Below, piece by piece: positions 1 to 12,059 of a stretch of 64,000 bases of DNA. The stretch covers positions 1 to 64,000 of the forward strand of contig NBIV01000304.1 in assembly GCA_003194525.1 (NCBI GenBank), written 5' to 3'. The position numbers and the translations under genes are program-made. Below the pieces are notes generated by a model that saw only the letters and a program-made list of their open reading frames with translations, ran no database searches and was not told where the DNA came from. This DNA comes from Gracilariopsis chorda (taxonomy: Eukaryota > Rhodophyta > Florideophyceae > Gracilariales > Gracilariaceae). How positions within the stretch are numbered: position 1 is the first letter of the stretch; each line of letters begins with the position of its first letter.

Positions 1-601
1 GCTTCTACCTATGGACCAAAGCTGTGAGTACAGGCTCTTTGTTCTGGTAAGGAATGGCTACTCTATCATACTTGTTCATGTGGCCAGTTGGGGTAGATAC
101 TTTTCTGATTAACTTGATACGTCCTTGTGCTGCTCTTTACAGGGAGTTACTCGCAGGGCTATATGTGGCGTATAACACTTTCTACGTGCTTGGAACGTTT
201 CTTTCCTGCAAATCCGATTTGTTGGATTCAACGCGGTTCAAACTTTTGAACATCTCGGGCTTTTGGAACGTTTGGTCTCATTAACCTGTATTGTGTTACG
301 AACTGGGTACGCAGTTTTACCGAACCGAGGGTGTTCAAATCGTTTGTACGCTGGCGTGCACTCTTCACGTTGTCCGTTCTTGTATCTCTGGTTCTTGTAT
401 CATTTGCGTTCGACAGCAGCGGGTCGTATGACTTGTAGGATTCGAACATTTCTTGATCCGACGTATGTATCTAGGAACATTCCGATTATTGGACCCGTGT
501 CAGAGCATGAGCACACAGCATGGGGATCGTACTTTTTCGACCTCCACTTGACTGTGTATTTGATGCCTATGGGACTGTACTTTTTTCAAGAAGCTGTCTG
601 A

Positions 602-1390
602 TGCGAATATGTTCTTGATTACGTATGGTGCATTCGCTGTGCTCTGTTAGTGTTTACAGCCGCAGAATATGTTGCTCACATGAAGAGCAACACGCTCGAT
701 CATTTCTGCCGTGATTTCAAGGCGTGTTCAACGGGTAACAAGATCGTGATAGCGATCAGCGATATGGATAGATATTGCAAACAGATAGCACGAGACGCTC
801 TTAAAAAGGGTGGACATTCGCTTACTATAATGAGCAAGGAAGCAGTTCAGGACAGCTATGCCTTTCTTTCATGGATTACGGAATTAGTACGCATGATATT
901 CGCAATCGAGAAGAGCTCTCTCACTATATCTGTGACATTTCTCGGGCTGTAGCGAAGCTCCCGCACTACCGAAACGAGGCCTTCTTGATTCCGTGTTGCC
1001 GTACAAGAGAAAGAAAGCTGCAAGAGCCGCAGCACCCGTTATTCTATCACGAGAGAACAGAAACGGGGCTACAACACCGAAGAAATGATAGCGAATCCGA
1101 GCACGAGGAAGGCAACATCACTTAAGCGTTCTACGAAGAATAGAAGTCATATGTACCTTATGATGCTCTCCCTAATACCTGGTGTGTCTAATGCGAAGGC
1201 CAAAGCCATATATGAGAAGTATCCCACGTATCAATGTCTACTAAACGCTCTCCAGAACAGTGCGAATCAAGATGACCTCCTTTGAGGCATAAAATTTGGT
1301 GGAACGAATAGGAGAATTGGACGTCATGTATCGCAGACGGTAGCCAAAGTATACACTTCCACTGATCCGACGACAGAAATTGTTCGATGA
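602..1390 (+). pseudogene. EME1/MUS81-family endonuclease subunit, degenerate copy
   Basis: EME1 is the non-catalytic partner of MUS81 in the nuclear structure-specific endonuclease that resolves branched recombination and replication intermediates. Three short open stretches on this strand together resemble its C-terminal half. The first (602-870) contains LVFTAAEYVAHMK and a segment like the inactive nuclease fold. The second (871-1000, another frame) contains ELSHYICDISRAVAKLP, matching the region before the tandem helix-hairpin-helix. The third (1085-1390, first frame again) contains LIPGVSNAKAKAIYEKYPT, a clear HhH2 signature, then an NRRIG motif typical of the family end. A TGA at 1283-1285 interrupts the last block, and two frame changes are needed. 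These could be short introns, but with the in-frame stop a pseudogene is more likely. The N-terminus is not recognisable. MUS81 itself is less likely because no ERKxxxD catalytic motif is seen. Confidence 0.6.
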
Positions 1391-2746
1391 ACTGTCCCGC
1401 ATATGAAGGGAATCCCAGAACCAGGTTTTCTTGAAGTCCTGCAAACCGGTTGTTATCTTCCACAGCGTTTTAAGGCTACTTGTGAAATCCACAGAAACAA
1501 AAACTCCAAGACAGTCTCATCTTCAGGGCTGACAGATCTGCGTTTATCAATTTGTCAGTGTACCATGAGGTTCCAGGATATTACAAGCTGCTTACAAGGA
1601 TGTTGTCTGATCATTTAGGCGTCATTGTTTTCCTCTCTACAAACCCATCGTAAAGCGTGAGAGAAGGCGTTTACTCCATGGAGAAAGACAACAGAGGATC
1701 ACATCACTTGGAGGATTCCGTAATCCCTGATATGGTAAACCATGATCATACGAGGGGAAGCTTTCGTTTCCCCGTCCTGTTTTGCAGGTGGGATGGCTCG
1801 TTTGTTCGTGTTTGCCGTCTTCGCTATATATGTACATGTGTACGTGTTTTCAAGACGACTGTTTGACTGCAGGTTTTTTACCTTTTCGAAACTTGTGGCT
1901 TTCGTTGAGTATTAATACGTGGCAGTGGTGATGTGGCACCGGACGCAGGGTTTGCGAAGACCAAATCAATCCCATTGGAAACCAGACGTGCGAGTTGTTG
2001 AGATGGATTTAGGAGTACTTGCGCTCGTTATGTCACTGTCATCTGCCAACCATATTTCCAGGGTTTTAGTACGTCTGTTGGGCCTACTACTTATGATATA
2101 TGAAAGGCCGATGCACAATCACAGTTACCCACCGTGAGTAAATCGCAGCAAGAGTACGACGGTTGGTAGAAAGTTCCACACCCGTCATGCAGCCCTAGTA
2201 TGAACTCAGTGCAGCATGAACCAGTACGAACAGGTTGAAAGACTAACAAACCAGACCATAACGTTAGTGGAACAACAGACTAGGTGGGAGCTATTGACGA
2301 CCTCAGTGAGGAAAGGGTTAGCCAGTGGAACGGTGTGCTTCAACTTATTCATAACCGCCTTTCATTTGTGAGATGCAGACTGTTTTTTTTTGGGCGTTAG
2401 CAGAGGAGTGATCACATGCCCGCATCTAGAGAACTAAGTTTGGAAGGTTGAAGAGCCAGATTCGGAGTCATGCATCGAATCCTGAAGATGTTTCCTATGT
2501 TCCAACTGGCTGGGATCGGCAAGTTAATATCAAAGTTGGCTGCACCTGACACGAGCCTTCGAATCTCGAGCTCGTCTAAGCAGTTCAGGGCATTTTTGCG
2601 ACTTGCCAAGTGGATACACGTTCAATCATTCTCACGTGTAGTTAGATGCGTCTTACCATATATGGTCTTCGTTCCCGAGTGTATCAAGCCTACCCTTTGA
2701 GGTAACTATCAAACTCTTGTGCATTTCGACGGTCATGCAATCGTCG
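1391..2746. other. Intergenic, no supported gene
   Basis: Only short open frames without recognisable domains occur here. No repeat, RNA gene or transposon terminus was recognised. Confidence 0.5.
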
Positions 2747-3782
2747 TCACGTGCATTTCAAGGTCCTTGCGGAAGTAGATGATATGTCTTCCACCATCTC
2801 TGGGCAAAAAGGCGTTTGTACATCATTGTTGCAAGCGCTAAGGGCAACGAACCGACCTGGAAAGTCTCGTTGGACAAGACCGATTTCAATATCCAGGGGA
2901 GCGCGGAATCTTGATACATGTTCATGCAGAAATATTGCACCATCAAGTGATAGAATGTAGGCACTGGCACCGCGCGATATGTTTGCCTGAACAACGGAGT
3001 GCTTATATCTCGGATTCATTGTCCAGATGCGTTCCTTTCGAGACGCTTGTAGCCGCAATTCGTGGTTGAGCATTTGCCGGCGAAGAAACATGAAGTGCCA
3101 TGGCTGTTGTCTTGCAACGAATTCTTGGTCAACGTTTGTCAGAACCATGGGCAGGCTTTTTAGCAAGCGCGTGGTGGGAAACAGTGTGTCGTCGATCACC
3201 AAGATCCGCTGCTTTCCCGTGGCGGCTACATGCGCCGAAAGCCTTTTATGAGCTTCAAGGTAAGCTACGTGCTTCTGCATCAGCGATACACTCGATTTCT
3301 TCATGACACGAAGCTTTTCCAGAACTGATTCTGATATTGGAAGTGGAGGGTTTTGAAAAAGACACATGACGGGGCTCGTCCTGGTTCCATCTTGTGACTG
3401 GGATATCAGCCTTTTGAGTAGCTAGAAGTTCGAACTCTCGAAACTGCTCATTGCATTTTTCGCTAGTGATAACAAATACTTCATCAAATGTCCCGGTGCC
3501 TTGGAGATTGACAGACGGGTATCTGTTGCGGAACGTGGCATTTCTGATGCTCGTGTATCCTGTTTTATAGAAGGAAGTACTTGTAGGAGCCACAACGTGA
3601 TGAGTTTGAACCTGGGCAACGATGTCCATCGGATGTGGTAGCTCACCCGAAGGCATTGTAGCAAACAGTGAATCAGGCAAATGGACATCGCCGCGAAATC
3701 GAAACAACCTAATCGTTTCCTCTATCAAGATGCAGACCAGAAACGCGTTCAGAGTACAGACAACGCGTTTTCTACGTAACAT
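2747..3782 (-). pseudogene. GT25-like type II membrane glycosyltransferase, frameshifted
   Basis: The chosen start is the first in-frame ATG (3782); it gives a basic N-terminus followed by a hydrophobic stretch (VVCTLNAFLVCILI), the arrangement of a Golgi type II signal anchor. The lumenal part has FDEVFVITSEKCNEQF and a following ADIPVTRW block, then in the other frame KQRILVIDDTLFP, which fits the VIN-x-R start and ExD/DDD-like loop of LPS/collagen-type GT25 glycosyltransferases. The reading frame changes near 3355-3370: sequence before it reads in one minus frame and sequence after it in another, with an overlap of about 110 bases. One indel would join them into about 345 residues, a normal size. 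It may be a recent pseudogene or a sequence error. The acceptor sugar cannot be inferred. GT25 membership rests on these motifs only. Confidence 0.5.
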
Positions 3783-3909
3783 AAGAACCCTTCTGTTCCA
3801 AGCATATGGCGGTTTCACTTCATCCACCCGTCACGGGTGGATGCGGTACTTTCAGAGAAGCAGCCGTTTTCCTCCACTGTGTGTAGGCTTCACGTGGCTC
3901 GAGGTATGA

Positions 3910-4509
3910 TTTCATTTGAAGCAGATCCTGGTTGCGCCTTCTGTTCATATCTGTTACCATTGTATTGCACCTTGCTGTTTTCGAATAACTTGATTCCTGT
4001 TGGTGAAGCCACTTGGGGTAAAGCTAATGAAGTGGCTAGTAGAAAGAGGTTTGCACTCCTATAATAAAATGAACATGGAATTCAATTGATATTGGGGTTG
4101 AGAGTCACCAGCAACCCTTTCACGATCTGGATTAAAACCTTTTAACGTCGCATGATGTAGGCTGTGGCTTTAATTTACTTTTCATTGTCAATCTACTCAA
4201 ACCACTCCTTTTGGATTTCAATTCACTCAACAGAGAACACAAAAGACGATGTGAAGGCCGTATCCTAAGCTCTAGCGGAGCACTTTCTTTCTGAGCTGCT
4301 GCAAGATCTTCGCTGAGAAGCAAGTGTCAACTGACTCCTTTTTCTCTCAGGCGAACTTGATTAAAAATCAATCTGGCGTGCTGAACCCGGATGGAATGCT
4401 TGCGTTCCTGGTTGGCGGCTGAGTTGAGTAGATTGTTGATCCTTTCAAGTAGTTTTAGAGCATTCTCGTTTTTCCTCACCAAGGTTTCTCCGTCGACATC
4501 CTGCGATAA
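3910..4509. other. Intergenic, no supported gene
   Basis: No domain-bearing reading frame or recognisable repeat. The stretch separates two minus-strand degenerate genes. Confidence 0.4.
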
Positions 4510-7410
4510 CTAGTACAAGACAGAAACCGCAGCGTCGAGGATGCCCTCGCGATCTCTATAGAACTGCGCACAGGTAAAGATCACATCGATGCATTCTTCC
4601 ACTGAAGTAACATCCGCCACACGGTCCTGTACTTCACAGAAGTCACGAATGATAGTTATCCCTCTATCAATAAAGCGAATATGCGTAGAAGTTCGGTGCA
4701 GGTGTCTCAACACCACTAGAATAGTTCTAATGATGTTCTGAGAAACCATGCTATGACGTTCGGATGTTCTGTGTTCTAAGGAATCGGACATACAACGAGA
4801 AGGTGATGCTGTTGCTGTCGACATTCTCCGGATGAGAGCATAAACTTTGCTTGCGTAACTGGGATTACTCATTACGTCGTCAACAGACTTCCTCGAGGAA
4901 GTAATATTGAAAAAACTCAGTTCAACTGAAAGATTTTCCAAGTTACTGGCACCTTCGGGGGGGACGTTAAGCCGCACTTTTTGATCGTTAATTCGTGGAC
5001 TGGATTTAGTCTGCTCAACATAATCCTTTCTTTGTAATGCCTGCAGGGATGTGAGTCCAGAATTGACGGATAATCCAGATTTCCCTGTAGTGTCTTTCAC
5101 AGGGGGCGGTGTATCAACATGCACATTGACGGATGCGAGAACGGGACTTGCAAACCTCTGCGGAGAAAAACGCCTTGCTTGATACTGCACGGACGAAGAC
5201 CCACAGTTAGACGGAAACTCAGAAGATTCTTGGTTTTCTTCCCGGACATTGTCCAGAGATCGCCTTGTTTGGACATTACCGGAAGCTGCATCTCCTTGCG
5301 CGGCATACCTTCTCTTACATGTTACGGTTACCTCCTGGGCGGACGTAGTTGACTTCGCAGCATACATATCTGAGCAGAACTCCACCTGCTCTTCATTGAT
5401 GACATACTCTTCCGGTAATCTTTCTTTCCAGGAATGCTTTGATATATTTCTTCTTCCGCCTGGTCTTCTTGATGATCCTCTTCGCCCTTCAGTTGCTGAT
5501 AAATATTGATTAAATCCTCTACATTGATTATTCTTTGTCCACACTCTTCGCGTGATTCACTACGCAACAACAGTTCCATGCGCTCTTTTTCCTCTGTATT
5601 TTGAAGCGTCAAGAGTCGGGTGTCGATTTCTGCCTCAAGTATTTCAAAGACCGTATTGCTTTCTTTCTGATAGGAAACCTCCAATGCCATGATTTCTGAA
5701 TCAAGCCTCCGCTCCTCTTCTCCAATTCGAGTTCGTTCAAGGTTTAAGGTCCACATTCGCTTCTTGAACTCTTGGTCTAGGTCACGCACTTCTTCATCTC
5801 TCTGGGCTTGCTCTTCCTGTCTACGTTTCAATCGCTCTTTCATATGACGCGCGAACTTCCATTCTGCTAAGAAACATACCGATGACAGTACGGTGCCCAT
5901 CAGCGCTTTCAGTTGTACTTCCGACTTCTGATGTTCATTCTGCAAAGTAGATTCGATATCCTATAGGTCACTCCGAAGTACTTCATCTTCCTCCTTCATG
6001 AGACATGATACATGTCCAAGTTTGGCGTATTATTGTTCGGCGTCACACACTGGGAAGGATATTTCACAGCAGATTAGGTTATCTTCGTCAACTAATACAC
6101 TAGTACGCCGGAATTCAACTGAGTTGGAATGTTGCATCTTCAGAGTTCTGTATCGTGTTTCTATTGCCCGATGAGACGTCTCTAGCTTGTCTGTTTCTAA
6201 CTCGAGCCGCTTTAGAGCAACCAGGTCAGCTTTCTCCAGCTAGCTGAAACGCAAGTCTAGTCCTCGACGTCCTTCCACGTCGTACTCGTGACTGGATTGC
6301 AATTCGTGCATCAAACTCATGTATGCGTTCTCAGCTGTTCTTAGAGCAGTTTCGGTGATCTGTGATTCTTCCGCATGATTCTTAGAACTGTCGAGGTCAA
6401 ACAAGTTTCCATATTTGTTTGGAGTTGTTTCACCATCGTCGTCCGTAGTACTCTTGTCAGGGAGTTTTGGAAAGAGCTCAGCTACCGCCGCTTGTTGATT
6501 CTGATGATCTGAGCCATGAATGGAGGGTTCTAAGCTATTACTGTCATCTTCAAGGCTAGATTGAGCTTTGAATTCGTCAGAAACACATGACACAAACGTT
6601 AATCCGGCTCTAGATCCTTCATTATCTCCTGTTACATCAACTTGTGAGTTTTCTACCTGGCTAATTCATGTCTGCTCCTCCGGTGCCACTTGTTCACGAT
6701 CTGCATTTGTGTTGGCGGATCTCAATACATCTTCACTATCAGTAATATTGGCAATGAGGTTTGGTGCGTCTCTAACACATGACTCACAGTCTGTGGCCGG
6801 CGAAAGTGTAATCTTCGTGTCCCACGGTACCTATGGTGTATTGTCGCTGTCGTGGCTATTCTCGCTACTTGTTGAAGAGGACAGCTCCTGTTCTACATCT
6901 TCGCAAACCTGTAGAGAATCGGAGGTTTCCAAACTGTCGTGAATAGCTTCCAAAGATCGGCCTTCTAAGAGGCTGGTTTCATCTCCAGATTCATCAGTAG
7001 ACTGAACTGTTCCCGCGGCATCATTCGACGGAGTGCTGCTCCTTGTACTGCTTGCAGACTGGCCGATACTTTGCGAAATTCGTGAGACTTGGGCATTATG
7101 CGGATGGGGAAGTGAAGGAGTCTTCGGTAATGCAGCCTCAGCACCATGAACAGATTGTGCTGCAACCTCCAACATATGCTCTGTAGCAATAGAAACAGCG
7201 GCACTGAAGGACAAGTTGGCTTTCTTGATGTGGTTGCCAAAGCGCAGTACCTCAGCGTTGAATGCGGTGCCCCTGTAAAAGCGCAGCACAGCTGCGTATT
7301 GTGCAATGAAGACATCTGATGAGGCGAAGTTTTGAGTTGGGAAATAGGATGCAGATGAAGAAAGATCACCAAGCTCGTGGTTTAGCCAAGCAGATAGGTC
7401 AATATATCGG
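4510..7410 (-). pseudogene. Long acidic coiled-coil protein, multiply interrupted
   Basis: Reading leftward from about 7410, one minus frame can be followed to about 5430 with only point stops: TAG at 6831, TGA near 6667, TAG at 6240, TAA near 6030 and TAG near 5962. A shift then moves into the frame that runs to the stop at 4510. The product would be Ser/Glu/Asp-rich in its first third. A strong heptad-like, Lys/Glu/Arg-rich segment lies at about 5500-6230 (for example MKERLKRRQEEQAQRDEEV). A serine- and basic-rich C-terminal part follows. No enzyme motif is visible. The low number of lesions over 2.9 kb suggests a young pseudogene. It begins directly behind the transposase at 7411-8564 in the same frame, so it could be a C-terminal extension or second product of that element, or a host gene the transposon landed beside. 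Confidence 0.45.
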
Positions 7411-8564
7411 TGTGTCCTTATATGGTCATATATTGCAGTACAACACTCTGGTGCCTCACAATCAAAATACTGGCTAACCTGCCCTCATTTTTCAATACAG
7501 GTCTTGAAGTTCAGCAGCAATGCGGATGCAATATACAAAAGAGTGACCGGAAATCGGCGAACGCAAAGCAGACGTGAGAAACCGTTTCGAACCCATATTT
7601 GTTTTAGATATTTGTAGTTCCATTCCACTGCAGTTCGAATTGCATTCATTGAACAGTTGTACTCAAGCTGTATGGCAGTAGCGCAACTTCTCTGAAAAGA
7701 AGTCTGTAACCATGGTCGCAGCACGTACGCATGATCCCCGTAAATATAGTACTGCAATCCATTCACAACCATACACCTTTCAATAACGGCTTCGATCCTG
7801 CCTCTTGTCAGGAGTGTAAGATCGTGTCGGCGTCCCACTTCAGGGCCAAACATATGAAAAATCAGGCCATCAGGGGTAGAAATGGTCTGATACTTTAAAC
7901 AATGCTGCCGCGTGTGCCCAGAAAAACAAGATCTTTGGTTGCTCCCCTCTCCTCCTGGACGATATATACTTACCTTTGTGCAGTCAATGAACCCTACACA
8001 TTTTTCTAGAGAGGCTCCGCGTCTTTGAATTGCGTCTGCGTAAATTGCCGCACGAGATGTCAGAAGCTGCTGCTGCAAAGTGGTTACCAGTCTACCTTTT
8101 AGGTTAAAAAATCGCTCAACTGCTTCCCAGAATACTTCACTGATGTGTGTGAATCTCATCCCAAATATTAACTCTATATCATACCATGTATGAGCAGAAG
8201 ACAATCGTTTCAAGACAATACAGCAGGCTGTAATTGAGTCAGAATAGTAGCCATTGCGAAGTGTATGACGCAGATCCCACCCGATAACCACAGACATTTT
8301 ACCAATATCGTTACGGCGAAATCTGTAGTCATGTAGACACTGTTCGTCAGAAAAAATGTTAAGGGTGAAATTGTGATTTCGAATGCTGTAGCGTTGAAGT
8401 TCAAGGTTTTGAAGATCATATTTTGCAACTTGCACTCGACGCCAAAGTGCTAGCATCAACAATGGTTTGGCTTCAGAATTAAGAGCTAGTTGAAACAGCG
8501 TTTTGCGCCGTAAAAAACGAGAACGGGCACGCCCAATTGAGAAGTCTTCTTGGCGGACCATCAT
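7411..8564 (-). CDS. DDE_Tnp_4 transposase (PIF/Harbinger-type), C-terminal stop
   Basis: The DDE endonuclease would cut and join the ends of a PIF/Harbinger (HARBI1-like) DNA transposon. Three acidic positions are visible in canonical context: D in GFIDCTK, D in YIYGDHAY and E in AVEWNYKYLKQIW. The Harbinger-type blocks QRSCFSGHTRQH and FGPEVGRRHDLTLL lie between them. The first in-frame ATG (8564) is taken as start; an upstream TTG is in frame. A TGA at 7485-7487 ends the frame inside the usual C-terminal motif: the next codons in the same frame read QVSQYF, as expected of the family tail, so this stop looks like a nonsense mutation that removes about 25 residues. Terminal inverted repeats and a TAA-type duplication were sought by eye and not found. 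No Myb-like partner gene was recognised. Confidence 0.8.
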
Positions 8565-8694
8565 GTAAAAGTGCAATGGAATCTTGGCTCATGTTCCCAA
8601 CTGGGTGGTCTGTGGACAACCACATGATGCGTATCCTACGAACTATACCATAAGTTATTTTGCGTAAGGTGCAAACACAATGTTTTGTTCCGCA

Positions 8695-8734
8695 AAATCT
8701 CGTAGCGTTCGTGTAAGTCGTGGCTACGAGATTT
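8695..8734. repeat. 12-bp perfect inverted repeat
   Basis: AAATCTCGTAGC at 8695-8706 is mirrored by GCTACGAGATTT at 8723-8734 across a 16-nt spacer. It lies just upstream of the transposase gene read on the minus strand. It could be a transcript hairpin or a degraded transposon end; neither can be decided from the sequence. Confidence 0.5.
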
Positions 8735-9174
8735 GATACGAGATTCTCTACGGCGTTAATCCTCTACTACGCGCAAATCACGCCCTCGCGGCTTCCGCGA
8801 TATTAGGGCTTGCATTATGGAAAGACTTCGGTATCATTATTCTCTTCTATGGTTTTTCAACTGATGTTAATGTCGGATAGTGTAGAAGAAGGGAACGGCA
8901 ACCTGTACAATAGTTAACCCTCTGAAAGCATACCGCATGAACGGCCCTTCTGAAATCTAATGCGAAACTCATGTTCCAGTTGGTGACATGATAAACCGGT
9001 CAAGGTTTGAACTATATAAATTTACATTTTCTATGCTTACTATACTCGCAGAAGTGGCACCTTTCCATACGTGCATGTACGATTTTCCCTTTTTCGCTAT
9101 GCAAACCCTAAAAAACGCAAAAAATATTGGAGAAACGGCAGAAGTGGATTTGTTTGGGCCAATACTTGAGGCGA

Positions 9175-9248
9175 TTTGGCGAAAGACGATCTTCGAAATC
9201 GACGCTGGCGCTTTGGCGAAAGACGATCTTCGAAATCGACGCTGGCGC
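9175..9248. repeat. 37-bp direct tandem duplication
   Basis: Two head-to-tail copies of a 37-bp unit that starts TTTGGCGAAAGACGATCTTC. The copies are identical or nearly so by eye, so the duplication is recent. Confidence 0.75.
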
Positions 9249-10139
9249 TTTACGCGTTCTTGGTTTCTGTCAAACAGCTTCTAGAACAAAGTACAAAAAT
9301 AAGTGATCGAGCATCCGTAAGTCTTTGCGATCTTGCTTCTCGATTGTAATCGCAAAAATACCACGCATGTTGAATTTAGACATGGCAATCTACACCACCC
9401 GGTTTTCCATACACTATAAAAGCGTCAAGCTTCCTAAAAGAATCTTGCACAACGAGAAGTGGAAACGACACGTTTAGAACCCAATAGTGTATTCGAATGG
9501 CAATGTATCAGGCCAACCCAATCACTTTTTTTTTCTTTCGTTCAGCGCATGCTCCCTTGGAGCCATACCCTTGTGTTTGCAGCGCAAAGGTTGCCTGTGC
9601 ACATGCTTGTACATGAAAAATTCCAGGCGACTGTTTGTTCGGTTTCAGTCGAAATTAGGGCGTGACCGCGCTAAGCAAGCAGACCTTTGTCAGAAAAAAA
9701 AGGCAGTATATCATTATCTGCAAAAATTGAAGCTGCCTGATTGGGCAAGAAGTCGGCCCTTAGTATCGAAATAATGCCGGATGCCCGGGCTAGTAGAATC
9801 TCGAAGGGTGCTCAAAGGAAGTCACAATAGACACAACCCAAATTCACGAGGTCTACAACTCTATCTGAATTTGTCTCACTAATAATAATTGTGGTGTAAG
9901 ATGACTTCAGCCAGTGAGGGGATTCTCCGTTACAGAAAACGGTCTGCATAATACAAAAGTTCATTCCATTCTTTTTTAGAACCATCACAAACAAGACCTA
10001 CGCTCATATAAGCACACAGAGGCCACCGTCATGAGACTTTCCGATAGTCGAGACATCATCTGCTTTAGCTGTGGAACGAGCTGACATTCTTACCGTGGAA
10101 GAAAGCCCAGGATGAAACAGCAAAATAGGTCTGGTATTC

Positions 10140-11924
10140 TTATGTGACATGCCCCAAGATTTCACGGTGCTCTATGTTCTCCAGGACATCTTTTCCTAGC
10201 GTATCAAATTCCTCCAGATCAAGATGGTACAGTTGAGATAGAGAAGAAATAAGATGATTCCTCGTTTCCAAAAGATTCATGAATAGCGACTTCTCCGCTT
10301 GGAAGCTGTCCTCAAAACTGTACTCATAAAGAGGGACACTAATTCTTAGGACCAGCTCTTCCATATTCTTCGTATGGACAGAGCATGTTCTCATCAAGCG
10401 ACACAATTCATGTACCAGCTCGCCCACCTCATAGATCTCGGCTGGCGTGTATAATCGAAATGATTTTGCCCGACTACCCATGTCCTGTAATATCTGCTGA
10501 ACTGCATTCAAGAAACCTTCCACATCACGCTCAGTTCGCCGATACCATGGGTCTCCTATTGTAAGTCTCTCAAGGCAGCTGAGATTCTTGCATCCATCGC
10601 ATAGTAGCCTCCAACCTTCGATACCAATTGTTTGCTCGCTTTGATCACAAATATGCAATGTCAACTGACGCAAGTTCTTAAAACTCCTGTAAAACATCTG
10701 TGAAAGGCTTGGTATACTCTCCGGTGCAATTCGAGTTTCCAGGAAACTCAGGTTCTGGTTTGATTCTCCAATCCTGTTAAGTTCAGTTGGCGAAAGCTCT
10801 TGCCGAACCCTAAAAGCTCGCAGTTTTCCATCGGCGAATTGAAGGGTCTCGCGAACCGTGCTTATGCCTTCCAGAAGTTCCATCGCCTTCAAGTGTATTT
10901 GATTGATGTTAGGACATGAACGAACAATGCTCTGCATCGCCTGAGGTGTGATATAGGCCAAATCCAGATACAAAGACTCCAAACCAGGGAACACAGCGAC
11001 AAATTCATCAATCCCTATGCAGGATGTGACCTTGAGTACCTTAATGGAGTCAAAGGTAGTTGATGAGCACAGTGTCCCTAGAGTACGACAAAAGCGAAAT
11101 GAAACGGTATTAGATGTATACCGTAAGGTGTGCACAGAACCGAAATTAGACCCATAGACCCTTCCATAACATGCAATCAAACCACGAAGGGCCCTCTCAT
11201 GGTACGAAGCAGAGTATTCCGAGTGACTTGGTTGAGGCCAGGAACTAAAGTCCGGACTTTCAACATCTAGGATCTGGAGCGCAGGCATAACTACCCGTTT
11301 CAAAGTATCAACACAAACTGGAGTCAAAGGTAAAGCCAGCTCTTTCAGAGTTAGTCTATTCTGCTGCAGAGCTCTAAGCAACCCATCCATCAAGCTTGCC
11401 TGTTTATCTTCAGAATGAAATGTTAAGCGAGCATCTCTGAGGTCCAGAACGGTTAAGGAAACGTTTCTCCAGGCCACAGCATTGAGAATCCTAAGCAAGC
11501 TGTTAAACCTTTCGGAGTTCATGGCCTGTGATGTGAAACCATTATTATGTGAGTTTGGTGCCCATAAGCTGACTGCTCGTACGAAAGGCCCGAGAGCGAT
11601 TATCCAGTTGGAGAGCTTTTCTTCAGCGGATTGAGCAGTGAGAAACTGTACGTACGGACCCAAAAACCCCACCGTTACCTCTGCAAGATCTTTCGAGCAT
11701 GTCGCGAGTGAGAGAAGGTCCTTTGGGAGGGGCGGTCGTTCGTAGCGGGCAGCCTCCAGGGAGATTTCGTGGGGTCGGTAGCGGTTCAACGAAAGCTCAT
11801 AGCGTACGTAGGATGGTTTCGAAACGAGATGGAGTAGAATCCTATGTTGAACAGAGATAGGTAGGTCAGAGATTGTTCGGGGCTCAGAGCGGCGGCCAGG
11901 GGCCCTAGGACTGGTGCATTCCAT
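10140..11924 (-). CDS. F-box/leucine-rich-repeat protein
   Basis: Probable substrate-recognition subunit of an SCF-type ubiquitin ligase. From the chosen ATG (11924) an F-box-like block follows at about residues 15-30 (ISDLPISVQHRILLHLV) and continues after an insert with LLSLATCSKDLAEVTVGFL. The rest is a chain of irregular leucine-rich repeats, for example SLTVLDLRDARLTFHS, LTLKELALPL and LESLYLDLAYITPQAM, to about residue 590. The frame is open for 594 codons without introns or lesions. It also stays open upstream to a start at 12059, which would add 45 residues with a hydrophobic patch. The ATG at 11924 is preferred because it lies just before the F-box and a membrane segment would be odd for this family. 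No neighbouring gene suggests a target. An intact long frame in a TE-rich window argues for a working host gene. Confidence 0.75.
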   Translation of the reverse strand: MECTSPRAPGRRSEPRTISDLPISVQHRILLHLVSKPSYVRYELSLNRYRPHEISLEAARYERPPLPKDLLSLATCSKDLAEVTVGFLGPYVQFLTAQSAEEKLSNWIIALGPFVRAVSLWAPNSHNNGFTSQAMNSERFNSLLRILNAVAWRNVSLTVLDLRDARLTFHSEDKQASLMDGLLRALQQNRLTLKELALPLTPVCVDTLKRVVMPALQILDVESPDFSSWPQPSHSEYSASYHERALRGLIACYGRVYGSNFGSVHTLRYTSNTVSFRFCRTLGTLCSSTTFDSIKVLKVTSCIGIDEFVAVFPGLESLYLDLAYITPQAMQSIVRSCPNINQIHLKAMELLEGISTVRETLQFADGKLRAFRVRQELSPTELNRIGESNQNLSFLETRIAPESIPSLSQMFYRSFKNLRQLTLHICDQSEQTIGIEGWRLLCDGCKNLSCLERLTIGDPWYRRTERDVEGFLNAVQQILQDMGSRAKSFRLYTPAEIYEVGELVHELCRLMRTCSVHTKNMEELVLRISVPLYEYSFEDSFQAEKSLFMNLLETRNHLISSLSQLYHLDLEEFDTLGKDVLENIEHREILGHVT

Positions 11925-12059
11925 TGCGGAGAATTTATACAATCTTTCGAAACCTCTAAACGATTCCTGCTCGCGAGGTTGTGAAGATGACAGTAGACGG
12001 CGGAGGCAAGAGAAAACGAGCATGGTGCATAAATACCAGTATTGAACGATGAAAGACAT

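Larger units (their letters stand above)
8577..10139. other. Intergenic with small repeats, no supported gene
   Basis: Apart from the inverted repeat at 8695-8734 and the tandem duplication at 9175-9248 (listed separately), only short frames without recognisable domains are present. Confidence 0.5.

Noticed and set aside
11925-12059. N-terminal extension of the F-box protein with a hydrophobic segment
   Set aside because: A later ATG lies just before the F-box and a membrane anchor is not expected for this family.
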